Shown in pieces: positions 15,976-23,681 of a stretch of 26,827 nt of DNA. The notes under the pieces were generated by a model, which was given only the letters and a program-made list of their open reading frames with translations, was not told the origin of the DNA and did no database searches. Source of the stretch: a candidate division WOR-3 bacterium. GTDB taxonomy: Bacteria; Hydrothermota; UBA3072. A program made the position numbers and the translations under genes. How positions within the stretch are numbered: position 1 is the first letter of the stretch; each line of letters begins with the position of its first letter. The stretch lies in NCBI GenBank assembly GCA_039804165.1, contig JBDRZZ010000022.1, forward strand, positions 1 through 26,827, written 5' to 3'.

Positions 15976-15981
15976 GTTATT
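15967..15981 (+). promoter_or_regulatory. infC ribosome binding site and AUU start codon
   Basis: AGGAGGT (15967-15973) lies across the end of thrS, 5 nt before ATT at 15979. The site decides the infC start: the frame is open from the thrS stop, the conserved IF3 N-terminus is encoded upstream of the first ATG, and there is no ATG, GTG or TTG between 15976 and 16104 in this frame. Confidence 0.85.
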
Positions 15982-16539
15982 TCAGGGGATAATAAAAAAT
16001 ACATAAATTATGAAATAAAAGCAAAAAAAGTAAGAGTTATTGACAATAATGGAAACAATAAGGGAATTAAAGACACTAAGGAAGCAATTAGGGAAGCACA
16101 AGCTATGGGATTTGATCTGGTTCTTGTTGCACCCGATGCAAATCCTCCAGTGTGCAGGATGATGGATTATGGTAAATATCTTTATAAAGAGAGCAAAAAA
16201 CATAAAAAAGAACGCCAACGGCAAAAACATACTTTGAAAGAAATGAAATTTTTTCCAAAAATTGAAGATCATGATTATAACACAAAGCTAAAACATATTA
16301 AAAGATTTCTTTCTAACCATAATCCCGTTAGAATTCAAATATGGATGAGGGATAGAGAAAAAATCCATCCTGAACTTGCAGAGGAACTTGCAAAAAGAAT
16401 TATTAAAGACACAGAGGAAATCTCAAAATTTCAGGGAGATTTGGAACCTCAAAATAACCGAGTCCAATTTCAACTAATACCAATAGGAGGAAGCAATGCC
16501 CAAACTGAAAACAAAGAAAGCGGCAAAAAAGAGATTTAA
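15979..16539 (+). CDS. infC: Translation initiation factor IF-3 (AUU start)
   Basis: IF3 binds the 30S subunit, blocks premature joining of 50S and proofreads start codons. Starting at ATT 15979 the protein has 186 residues, normal length. It holds NYEIKAKKVRVIDNNG (N-terminal domain, where many IF3s read VNExIRAxEVRxIxxxG), EAIREAQAMGFDLVLVAP, PPVCRMMDYGKYLY, then FFPKIEDHDYNTKLKHIKRF and MRDREKIHPELAEELAKRI in the C-terminal domain. The first ATG (16105) would delete the first 42 residues of the N-terminal domain. An AUU start is the known autoregulatory device of infC in E. coli, where IF3 rejects its own start codon. The 3' end overlaps rpmI by 44 bp. Confidence 0.93.
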   Translation: MSGDNKKYINYEIKAKKVRVIDNNGNNKGIKDTKEAIREAQAMGFDLVLVAPDANPPVCRMMDYGKYLYKESKKHKKERQRQKHTLKEMKFFPKIEDHDYNTKLKHIKRFLSNHNPVRIQIWMRDREKIHPELAEELAKRIIKDTEEISKFQGDLEPQNNRVQFQLIPIGGSNAQTENKESGKKEI

Positions 16540-16687
16540 AATCTCCAAAACAGGAAAAATATCTTTTAAGAGCGTTGGTAAAAGTCACCTACAATCAAAA
16601 TATCCTAGTAGACATAGACGACGTCAAAAAAGAGAAGACTTTCTCTCAAAAGTTCATGCAAAACTAATAAAGAAATTCATACAATAA
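16496..16687 (+). CDS. rpmI: 50S ribosomal protein L35
   Basis: A 63-residue, highly basic protein with MPKLKTKKAAKKRFKISKTG at the N-terminus, the L35 signature, and SKYPSRHRRRQKR further on. Part of the large ribosomal subunit. The ATG lies inside infC (44-bp overlap in another frame) with AGGAGG just upstream, so translation is presumably coupled to infC. rplT follows after 12 bp. In E. coli this region is repressed by L20; no operator could be verified by eye here. Confidence 0.95.
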   Translation: MPKLKTKKAAKKRFKISKTGKISFKSVGKSHLQSKYPSRHRRRQKREDFLSKVHAKLIKKFIQ

Positions 16688-16699
16688 GGAGGCCCTCGT

Positions 16700-17062
16700 A
16701 TGTCAAGACAAAGAAATGTAGTTCAAAGAAGAAAAAGAAGGAAAAGATTGTTAAAACTTGCGGAAGGATTTTTCAACAAAAGAAAAAATTGCTACAGAAT
16801 AGCTAAAGAAGCTGTAATGAAAGCTCTGCTTCATGCTTATAGAGATAGAAAAAGGAAAAAAAGAGATTTTAGAACTCTATGGATTGCTCGAATAAATGCA
16901 GCAGCCCGACTTAATGATATGTCTTATAGCCAAATGATCCATGGACTTGAACTTGCTAATGTTAAAATTAATAGAAAAGTCTTGGCAGAGATAGCTGTAA
17001 AAGAACCTGAGACTTTTAAAGAAATTGTAAAACTTGCAAAAGAGAGTTTAAATGCAGCTTGA
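16700..17062 (+). CDS. rplT: 50S ribosomal protein L20
   Basis: A 120-residue basic protein needed early in 50S assembly. SRQRNVVQRRKRRKRLLKLA replaces the common MxRVKRGxxARxRRKKxLKxA, and is followed by YRIAKEAVMKALLHAYRDRK, LWIARINAAARLNDMSYS and NRKVLAEIAVKEPETFKEIV. AAGGAGG precedes the ATG. The gene overlaps pheS by 11 bp. Confidence 0.96.
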   Translation: MSRQRNVVQRRKRRKRLLKLAEGFFNKRKNCYRIAKEAVMKALLHAYRDRKRKKRDFRTLWIARINAAARLNDMSYSQMIHGLELANVKINRKVLAEIAVKEPETFKEIVKLAKESLNAA

Positions 17063-18059
17063 AGATCTAACTAAAGAAGCTAAACAAAAACTACAAAAAG
17101 CAACTACCATTGAAGAAGTAGAATCAATTAGAATTAGATTCTTGGGAAGAAAAGGACTTCTTACAAAGATATTGCGTTCTATAGGGGAACTTCCAGAAGA
17201 GGAAAGACCAAAAATAGGAAAAATTGCAAATGAAATAAAAACTGAATTGTTGGATTTAATCGAAAAGAAAAAGGAAGAATTGATAGAGAAAAAAACTTTT
17301 CCTTGGATAGACTTATCTCTCCCAGGAAGAAAACCGGAAATAGGTGGGTTACATCCAATTACAATACTTTGCGAAGAAATTCAAAACGTCTTTATAAAAA
17401 TGGGTTTTTCTGTTGTGAGTGGCCCAGAGATTGAGACCGAATATTACAATTTTACAGCTTTAAATACCCCAAAAGATCACCCTGCAAGAGATATGCACGA
17501 CACTTTTTACTTGAAAGACGGAAGGCTTTTAAGAACCCACACCTCTCCTGTTCAAATTAGAGCTTTAGAGAGATACTCTCCTCCTTTAAGAATAATCTCT
17601 CCTGGAAGATGTTATAGAGTTGACACCTTTGATCCTTTACACTCCCCTGCATTCACCCAAATAGAAGGTTTATGGGTCGACAAGAACATATCAATGGCTG
17701 ACCTTTTTGGAACCCTTGATTTATTTGCAAAAGAGATCTTTGGTAAAGATGTAAAAACAAAATTTCTGCCAAGTTACTTCCCTTTCACTGAACCTTCAGC
17801 GGAGATGTGGATTGAATGTCCTTTCTGTAAAGGAAAAGGTTGTTCTGTTTGCAAAACTAAAGGAAGAATTGAAATTGCAGGAGCGGGAATGGTTCACCCA
17901 AATATTCTTAACTCTCTCGGATATGAAGGCTTTAATGGTTTTGCTTTTGGAATGGGTGTGGATAGGCTTGCAATGACAAAATACAATATTAATGACATAA
18001 GATTATTCTCTCAAAATGAACTTCAGTTTTTGAGGCAATTTGATGATAGTAAATTATAA
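17052..18059 (+). CDS. pheS: Phenylalanyl-tRNA synthetase alpha subunit
   Basis: Catalytic subunit of the (alpha-beta)2 PheRS. 335 residues, normal. N-terminal coiled-coil tRNA-binding arm (about 1-85, with IRFLGRKGLLTKI), then HPITILCEEIQNVFIKMGF, FTALNTPKDHPARDMHDTFY (motif 1 region), LLRTHTSPVQIRAL (motif 2), PGRCYRVDTFDPLHSPAFTQ and GMGVDRLAMTKYNINDIR (motif 3). A CxxC-rich insert (CPFCKGKGCSVC, about 257) is present, as in many bacterial PheS. The ATG lies inside rplT; pheT begins inside its own last codons (17-bp overlap), so alpha and beta are translationally coupled. Confidence 0.97.
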   Translation: MQLEDLTKEAKQKLQKATTIEEVESIRIRFLGRKGLLTKILRSIGELPEEERPKIGKIANEIKTELLDLIEKKKEELIEKKTFPWIDLSLPGRKPEIGGLHPITILCEEIQNVFIKMGFSVVSGPEIETEYYNFTALNTPKDHPARDMHDTFYLKDGRLLRTHTSPVQIRALERYSPPLRIISPGRCYRVDTFDPLHSPAFTQIEGLWVDKNISMADLFGTLDLFAKEIFGKDVKTKFLPSYFPFTEPSAEMWIECPFCKGKGCSVCKTKGRIEIAGAGMVHPNILNSLGYEGFNGFAFGMGVDRLAMTKYNINDIRLFSQNELQFLRQFDDSKL

Positions 18060-20025
18060 CTGGCTTTTAGATTGGGTTGATATTGATACAGAACCTCATA
18101 AGCTTCCAGAACTTCTGGATAATATTGGAATAGAGGTAGAAAAATTTGAGTTGATAGAAGGAGATGCAATCTTTGAGATAAATGTTACTCCAAATAGAGG
18201 AGACTTATTAAGTGTAATTGGTCTTGCAAGAGAAATTGCAGCAATAAATGGGAAAAGGCTAAAGAAAAACATTGAATATAAGCCTACTTTTCCAGAAAAA
18301 GAAATATTAAAAGTTAAAATAGAATCAGAAGAAGACTGTCAAAGATATATTGCAACCCCTATAAGTGATATAAAAATTGGACGTTCTCCTTCATTTATTT
18401 CGGAAAGATTGGAAAAATGTGGAATTAGGTCTTTAAATAATGTTGTAGATATCACAAATTATGTCCTATTAGAAACTGGGCAACCTCTTCATGCTTTTGA
18501 TTTTGATAAGATTGAGAAAGAAATAATTGTGAGAAGAGCAAGAAATGGAGAGAAAATAGTAACCCTTGAGGGAGAAGAAAAAGAACTTTCTAGAGAAAAT
18601 CTTATTATTGCAGATACAAAAGGTCCTATTGCTTTAGCTGGAGTAATGGGAGGGTTATACTCAGGAATAAGCGAAGAGACAAAAAGAATACTCCTCGAAT
18701 CAGCATTCTTTAAACCTTCAGTAATAAGAGAAACTTCAAGAAAACTAAAAATTTCCACTGAGTCTTCTTACCGTTTTGAAAGAACTGTAGACATTAACAT
18801 GGTTGAATATGCCGCTTATTATGCAACTCAACTCTTAGAAAAATATGCAAATGGTAAAATAATGGGAAAAATTGTAGACACCAATCCAAAACCTAAGAGC
18901 CAAAGGAAGGTAATGATCTCTTTTAGTAATATTAATAAGTTACTGGGAATGGAAATTGAAGAAGAAAAAAGCATTGATATCTTGAAAAACCTTGGTTTTA
19001 AAATAGGTAAAAAATTAGAAGAAAAAATAGAAGTATTTGCTCCATCTTATAGAAATGATATTAAAATAGAAGAAGATATCGCAGAAGAAATTGGAAGATT
19101 TGTGGGTTATGACAAAATTCCTTTAAAGTTTAAATACTTAAATTATGGCCCTATATGGTTAGAAAATAAAGAAGTGATTGAAATGAAAAATATAATGGTA
19201 CATCTTGGATTTTGGGAAGCTATAAATATTCCTTTTATAGAACCAATTTGGAGCGAAAAACCAGAAGAATCTGTCTTTCTTGAAAATCCTCTTTGGAGTA
19301 ATAAAAACATGTTAAGAAATACCCTAATTCCAGGACTACTTGAAAATGCAAAGAGAAATCTTAATAGAGGAGAAGAAATAGTTAAAATTTTTGAAGTTGG
19401 AAGAACTTTTAGAAAAGAAAGTGAAGAAGAAAAAGTAGCAGGTATTATTACAGGAAAGATACCTAAAAGTTGGTACGAAAAAGAACGAGAAGTCGACTTT
19501 TATGACATAAAAGGTGTTGTTGAAGCTCTATTAGAAGAAGCTTCTATTGAAGAATATTCTTTTGAAAAATGTAATAATTCTCTTTTCATAAAAGAAAGAG
19601 CTTTAAGTTTAAAGTTAAATGGAACTATTGTAGGGAATTTAGGCTTAATTAATCAAAAGGTTTGTAAAGAAGATGTATATGGGTTCGAATTTGACTTAAA
19701 AACTCTATTAAGTGCAAGAAAGGAAATTCTATACAAAAAGGCAATTCCATTCCCGACAATAAAAAGAGATATTTCTTTAATTGTAGAAAGAGAAATGCCT
19801 TTCGAGAAAATTCAAGCATTGCTTGATCATTCTACTAAAGAAAAAGTGAAAATTAAGCTTATAGATGTTTATAGCAATTCTAAAATAGGAGAGGATAAGA
19901 AATCTATCACAATTAGGTTAGAATTCTACAACCCAGAGAAAACCCTTACAGAAGATGAGATAAAAGAGGATATTGAATTAATATTAAAGAATTTAGAAAA
20001 AATTGGTGCAACTTTGAGGAAATGA
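18043..20025 (+). CDS. pheT: Phenylalanyl-tRNA synthetase beta subunit lacking the tRNA-binding OB insertion
   Basis: Beta subunit of PheRS; edits Tyr-tRNA-Phe. 660 residues, against about 800 in most bacteria. Text runs from YNWLLDWVDIDTEPHKLPEL and GIEVEKFELIEG straight into FEINVTPNRGDLLSVIGLAREIAA, so the roughly 110-residue EMAPII-like OB (tRNA_bind) domain that normally sits between them is absent. B3/B4 editing region (CGIRSLNNVVDITNYVLLE, QPLHAFDFDKIE, ESAFFKPSVIRETSRK, STESSYRFERTVD), B5 (RNDIKIEEDIAEEIGRFVGY) and the C-terminal FDX-ACB domain (FPTIKRDISLIV) are intact. ATG 18043 is preferred over TTG 18040 because TGAGG lies 7 nt before it. The stop overlaps the next small gene. Confidence 0.95.
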   Translation: MIVNYNWLLDWVDIDTEPHKLPELLDNIGIEVEKFELIEGDAIFEINVTPNRGDLLSVIGLAREIAAINGKRLKKNIEYKPTFPEKEILKVKIESEEDCQRYIATPISDIKIGRSPSFISERLEKCGIRSLNNVVDITNYVLLETGQPLHAFDFDKIEKEIIVRRARNGEKIVTLEGEEKELSRENLIIADTKGPIALAGVMGGLYSGISEETKRILLESAFFKPSVIRETSRKLKISTESSYRFERTVDINMVEYAAYYATQLLEKYANGKIMGKIVDTNPKPKSQRKVMISFSNINKLLGMEIEEEKSIDILKNLGFKIGKKLEEKIEVFAPSYRNDIKIEEDIAEEIGRFVGYDKIPLKFKYLNYGPIWLENKEVIEMKNIMVHLGFWEAINIPFIEPIWSEKPEESVFLENPLWSNKNMLRNTLIPGLLENAKRNLNRGEEIVKIFEVGRTFRKESEEEKVAGIITGKIPKSWYEKEREVDFYDIKGVVEALLEEASIEEYSFEKCNNSLFIKERALSLKLNGTIVGNLGLINQKVCKEDVYGFEFDLKTLLSARKEILYKKAIPFPTIKRDISLIVEREMPFEKIQALLDHSTKEKVKIKLIDVYSNSKIGEDKKSITIRLEFYNPEKTLTEDEIKEDIELILKNLEKIGATLRK

Positions 20026-20201
20026 CCAATTGGGATCTTGATTATCTTCTAAATATAATAAAAAATTGTAGCAAGATGATAAAAGAACTAAAGCAGGAAA
20101 AAATAAATCTAACCGAGAAATTAAAAGAAGAAAAAGAAAAAAAACAAGAAGCAATAAAATTGATAAACCAAATTGAAGAAGAACTAAAGAAGAGGCTATA
20201 A
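20022..20201 (+). CDS. Small coiled-coil protein, probable ZapB-like division factor
   Basis: A 59-residue reading frame that fills the pheT-zapA gap: ATG overlaps the pheT stop (ATGA) and TAA overlaps the zapA start (TAATG). After MTNWDLDYLLNIIKNC the rest is a continuous charged helix with a leucine/isoleucine heptad pattern and many Lys/Glu. Small coiled-coil ZapB-type proteins precede zapA downstream of pheT in other bacteria, from memory of genome contexts. Sequence alone cannot prove homology because low-complexity coiled coils look alike. The perfect tiling of start and stop with both neighbours is strong evidence that it is translated. Likely role: Z-ring organisation with ZapA (inferred). 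Confidence 0.75.
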   Translation: MTNWDLDYLLNIIKNCSKMIKELKQEKINLTEKLKEEKEKKQEAIKLINQIEEELKKRL

Positions 20202-20443
20202 TGGGGAAAGAAATAGAAGTAAAAATCTTAGGTAAGAAATATTCTTTTATAACTGATAGAACTGAGAAAGAGGCTATTGAAATTGCAACATTTGTAGATG
20301 AGATTGGAAGAAAGATAAAGGAAGAAGAACCTTACTCTTCAGAAAATACAATTGCTATATTGATGGCTTTAAATATAGCGGATAAATACTTCACTCTTGC
20401 AAACGAAATTGAAAAGTTAAAAGAATGTAATGACTTAAAATAA
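20201..20443 (+). CDS. zapA: Cell division protein ZapA
   Basis: An 80-residue cytosolic protein that crosslinks FtsZ filaments. KEIEVKILGKKYSFITDRTE is the N-terminal globular strand-turn-strand, followed by EKEAIEIATFVDEIGRKI, NTIAILMALNIADKYF and a terminal helix EIEKLKEC, all matching the ZapA pattern. It is translationally coupled to the upstream coiled-coil gene and followed by rny after 45 bp. No 6S RNA fits in that spacer. Confidence 0.9.
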   Translation: MGKEIEVKILGKKYSFITDRTEKEAIEIATFVDEIGRKIKEEEPYSSENTIAILMALNIADKYFTLANEIEKLKECNDLK

Positions 20444-20457
20444 ACGTTTCTTTCCCC

Positions 20458-20485
20458 AGCCTCTCAAGAAGTAGAAAGAGAGGTT
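20458..20485 (+). promoter_or_regulatory. Hairpin sequestering the rny ribosome binding site
   Basis: AGCCTCTC (20458-20465) can pair with GAGAGGTT (20478-20485), giving 8 pairs including one G-T around a 12-nt loop. GAGAGG (20478-20483) is the Shine-Dalgarno of rny, 5 nt before its ATG at 20489. The stem would therefore hide the site. It lacks a following T tract, so it is not a terminator. Confidence 0.4.
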
Positions 20486-20488
20486 AAA

Positions 20489-22051
20489 ATGGAAGGTATA
20501 ATGATAATTTTAGTATGCCTCCTCATAGCAGGGGGGTCTTTCTCTTTTGGTTATTTTGTTCATAAGATAAGGGTTCTTAAAAAAATTCATTCAGCTGAAA
20601 GTAAAGCCGAAAAAATCATCCGCAATGCCCAAACCAAAAGTAAAGAAATAGAAGAAAAGACCCGCGAGAGATTAGAACAACTCAAAAAAACTCAGATGGA
20701 AGAATTTATTGAGGAGACAGAAGCCCAGAAAAGACATCTCGATAGATGGGAGAAAGAATTAGAAAAAAAAGAAGAAGAGCAGAAGAAGCTTAAGGAATTC
20801 CTCAGCCAAAAAGAGAAAAATCTTATGCTTAGGGAAAAGGAACTTCAAGAACTTAAAGAAGAAGTTCTTTTAAAGCGGAAAAAATATACAGATCTAGTTG
20901 AACTTACAAATAGAAAATTAGAAGAAATATCAAGAATGACAAGAGACGAGGCAGAAAAGATGTTATTAGAAGAAGTCAAAAAAGAAGCGGAGAATAAAGC
21001 CATTCAGATTGAAAACGAAATAATAAGTGAAGCAAAGAAAAAAGCAAATAAAACCGCTCAAAAAATTATAACTGAGGCAATTCAGAGATGTGCAATTGAT
21101 AATGTTACAGAATCCACTGTTTCCGTAGTTTCTCTTCCTTCTGAAAGTATGAAAGGAAGAATAATAGGAAGAGAAGGAAGAAATATAAGGGCTTTTGAAA
21201 AAGCTACAGGGGTAGAAATAATAATAGACGACACTCCTGAAGCTGTAACTCTTTCCTGTTTTGACCCTTTAAAGAGGGAAATCGCAAAGATTTCTTTAGA
21301 GAAACTTGTTAAAGATGGTCGTATCCATCCTGCAAGAATTGAAGAAATTGTAGAGAAAACAAAAAAGGAATTAGAAGAAAGGATATTGGAAATCGGAGAA
21401 GAAACAATTTTCGAATTGGGGATTTCAAAGCTTCACGACGAACTATTAAGAATGATTGGTAGATTAAAATTCAGAACAAGTTATGGACAAAATGTGCTTC
21501 AACATTCAAAGGAAGTTGCTTATCTTATGGGTCTTATGGCAGGAGAGCTTGGCCTTGATATCGAGACAGCAAAAAGAGCTGGAATATTACACGATATTGG
21601 AAAGGGTATGAGTCAAGACTATTCTGGAAGTCATGCAGAAATTGGAGCAGGGGCAGCACGAAAATTCGGCGAATCTCCTCTCATTATTAACGCAATAGCT
21701 GCTCACCACGAAGAAGTAGAACCAGAAACTCCTTATGCTGTTCTACTTCAAGCGGCCGATGCAATTTCAGGAGCAAGACCAGGGGCAAGAAAAGAAACCT
21801 TAGAAGCTTATATAAGGAGAGTGGAAGAACTAGAAAAAATTGCCTCCTCCTTTCCTGGGATAAAGAAAGTTTATTCCATCCAAGCGGGTAGAGAAGTTAG
21901 AATTGTCGTCGAACCTGAAAGTGTTTCTGATAATGGAACTAAAGAACTTGCCACAAAAGTAGCCAGAAAAATTGAAGAAAATGTTAGTTATCCTGGAGAA
22001 ATAAAAGTCACTGTTATTAGAGAGACAAGAGCTGTGGATCACGCAAAGTAA
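20489..22051 (+). CDS. rny: Ribonuclease Y
   Basis: Membrane-anchored endoribonuclease that initiates mRNA decay in bacteria without RNase E-centred turnover. 520 residues, standard. N-terminal TM helix (about 4-24), long coiled coil (about 28-205), KH domain with [19 protein letters not shown] (about 222-240), and HD domain with [25 protein letters not shown] (about 367) and [13 protein letters not shown], followed by [19 protein letters not shown]. The HD metal ligands are present. The SD GAGAGG is 5 nt before the ATG but can be paired in a hairpin. The usual downstream partner ymdB follows. Confidence 0.96.
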   Translation: MEGIMIILVCLLIAGGSFSFGYFVHKIRVLKKIHSAESKAEKIIRNAQTKSKEIEEKTRERLEQLKKTQMEEFIEETEAQKRHLDRWEKELEKKEEEQKKLKEFLSQKEKNLMLREKELQELKEEVLLKRKKYTDLVELTNRKLEEISRMTRDEAEKMLLEEVKKEAENKAIQIENEIISEAKKKANKTAQKIITEAIQRCAIDNVTESTVSVVSLPSESMKGRIIGREGRNIRAFEKATGVEIIIDDTPEAVTLSCFDPLKREIAKISLEKLVKDGRIHPARIEEIVEKTKKELEERILEIGEETIFELGISKLHDELLRMIGRLKFRTSYGQNVLQHSKEVAYLMGLMAGELGLDIETAKRAGILHDIGKGMSQDYSGSHAEIGAGAARKFGESPLIINAIAAHHEEVEPETPYAVLLQAADAISGARPGARKETLEAYIRRVEELEKIASSFPGIKKVYSIQAGREVRIVVEPESVSDNGTKELATKVARKIEENVSYPGEIKVTVIRETRAVDHAK

Positions 22052-22071
22052 AATTTAAATAAGGGCAAAAT

Positions 22072-22863
22072 TTGAAAATACTCTTTATAGGAGATGTTGT
22101 AGGAAAACCAGGATTAAGAATCCTCTCGAAATTTATTCCTCTTTATAAGAAAGAGAATAAATACGAATTAATATGTGTAAATGGAGAAAATGCGGCTGGA
22201 GGTTTTGGATTAACAAAGAAAAGTGCCTTAAAAATGAAAAAATATGGTTGTGATGTCATAACAACTGGGAATCACATCTTAGATAGAAAAGAAGAAATTG
22301 AAGAATTACTTAAATTAGAACATGTCTTAAGACCATTAAACTATGAACCTACTTTTCCCGGAAAAGGGTTTATTACCATTGAGGTGAAAGGGAAAAAAGT
22401 CAGTGTTATCAATATTCAAGGACAAACTTTTATGCCTGAAAAACCTAAGACTTTGAATCCTTTCGAAATAATAAAAAACTGTGTTGAAAAATTGGGAAAG
22501 GTTAGTCCTATAATAATAGTGGATATCCACGCTGAAACGACCGCAGAAAAGATTGCAATGAGATATTTCTTGGATGGAAAAATTTCTGCTTTAGTTGGCA
22601 CCCATACTCACGTCCAAACAGCAGATGAAATGATTACAAAAAAAGGAACTGCTTACATTACAGATGTCGGAATGACAGGCGCTTTTGAATCAATAATTGG
22701 AATGCAATCTGAACCAGTAATAAAAAAATTTATGGGTAAAAAAGATGAAGCTTTTAAACTCGCAAAGGAAGATGTATGGATGAACGCAGTAGAAATAGAA
22801 ATAGATGAAAATTCAGGTAAAGCAAATTCTATAAGGAGGATCAAAATTGGAGAAAATTCTTAA
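22072..22863 (+). CDS. ymdB: YmdB-family metallophosphoesterase
   Basis: A 263-residue calcineurin-like phosphoesterase of the TIGR00282/YmdB family. Bacillus YmdB hydrolyses 2',3'-cAMP and affects sporulation and biofilm choice. Metal-ligand motifs: FIGDVVGKPG (about 5-14), CVNGENAAGG (about 38), TTGNHILDRKE (about 64), VDIHAETTAEK (about 150) and GTHTHVQTADE (about 176). The start is TTG with AAGGG 6 nt upstream and the motif FIGDVVG close behind, so no other start fits. Location directly after rny is conserved in many bacteria and suggests a joint role in RNA metabolism. folD begins inside its last codons (17-bp overlap). Confidence 0.93.
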   Translation: MKILFIGDVVGKPGLRILSKFIPLYKKENKYELICVNGENAAGGFGLTKKSALKMKKYGCDVITTGNHILDRKEEIEELLKLEHVLRPLNYEPTFPGKGFITIEVKGKKVSVINIQGQTFMPEKPKTLNPFEIIKNCVEKLGKVSPIIIVDIHAETTAEKIAMRYFLDGKISALVGTHTHVQTADEMITKKGTAYITDVGMTGAFESIIGMQSEPVIKKFMGKKDEAFKLAKEDVWMNAVEIEIDENSGKANSIRRIKIGENS

Positions 22864-23665
22864 AGGTAAAATAGTAGCAGAAAAAATCTTAGAAACTCTT
22901 AAAAATCAACCTAAAAAAAGAAAACTTGGAGTCTTAAAAGTAGGGCATGACCCAGGAAGCTCTTACTATCTAAACAGTATTGTTAAAGAAGCAAATAAAC
23001 TAGAAATCTTAGTAAAAACTATAGACTTAGAAGAGACAACCCCTTCACCTCAAATAAAAGAATATTTAAAAGAAATGGTGAAATCAAAGGAAGTGGATGG
23101 AATTCTTATTATGGAACCTCTTCCTAAAGAGGTTAGCTTCCTTGAGTTAATAGAAATAATTGGCAAAGATTTAGATGTTGAAGGAGTCCATCCTTACAAT
23201 CTTGGGAAATTACTTTTAGGAATTCCCAAAATAATCCCCTCTACTCCTGGAGCGGTTCTCGAACTAATGAAATTTTACAACATCGATCCTACTGGAAAGA
23301 ACGTAGTGATAATTGGGAGAAGTAACGTGGTAGGGAAACCTCTTGCAAACCTCTTACTTAGAAAATCCTCTCTTGGAAATGCTACTGTTACAGTATGTCA
23401 TTCTAAGACCCAAAGAATTAAGGAGATTTCGAAACAAGCAGATATTTTAATAGTTGCTATAGGATACCCAGAATTTGTAACTGAAGAGTTTGTAAAAGAA
23501 GGAGCTATTGTAATAGATGTAGGAACAAATGAAAAAAATGGGAAAATAGTGGGAGATGTGCACTTTGAATCTGTAGAAAAAAAGGCTATGGCAATAACTC
23601 CTGTTCCAGGAGGAATAGGAAGCATTACAACTGCAATGCTACTTTCCAATCTTTATAAATTATAA
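22847..23665 (+). CDS. folD: FolD methylene-THF dehydrogenase/cyclohydrolase-family enzyme, altered active site
   Basis: Normally the NADP-dependent 5,10-methylene-THF dehydrogenase plus 5,10-methenyl-THF cyclohydrolase. 272 residues. Visible: VGHDPGSSYYLNSIVKEANK (about 32-51), DGILIMEPLP (84-93), KDLDVEGVHPYNLGKLL, TPGAVLELMKFYNID, VVIIGRSNVVGKPLANLLL (Rossmann motif), VTVCHSKT, EGAIVIDVGTN and TPVPGGIGSITTAML. In alignment with E. coli FolD, Ile45 takes the place of catalytic Lys56 and Met89 that of Gln98, while the aspartate motif before VEGVHP is kept. The start is TTG with AAGGAGGAT 5 nt upstream, inside the end of ymdB. It precedes xseA, a common pair. Confidence 0.94.
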   Translation: MEKILKGKIVAEKILETLKNQPKKRKLGVLKVGHDPGSSYYLNSIVKEANKLEILVKTIDLEETTPSPQIKEYLKEMVKSKEVDGILIMEPLPKEVSFLELIEIIGKDLDVEGVHPYNLGKLLLGIPKIIPSTPGAVLELMKFYNIDPTGKNVVIIGRSNVVGKPLANLLLRKSSLGNATVTVCHSKTQRIKEISKQADILIVAIGYPEFVTEEFVKEGAIVIDVGTNEKNGKIVGDVHFESVEKKAMAITPVPGGIGSITTAMLLSNLYKL

Positions 23666-23681
23666 AAAGAATAAATTGTAA

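Noticed and set aside
16105-16539. IF3 beginning at ATG 16105
   Set aside because: This start would remove most of the conserved N-terminal domain; ATT 15979 with a proper SD explains the upstream coding.
18040-18042. TTG start for pheT
   Set aside because: ATG follows immediately and is better spaced (7 nt) from TGAGG.
20022-20201. The small gene as xseB (ExoVII small subunit)
   Set aside because: It lacks the XseB pattern of an LExIVxxLExG-like segment and lies far from xseA; a ZapB-type helix before zapA fits better.
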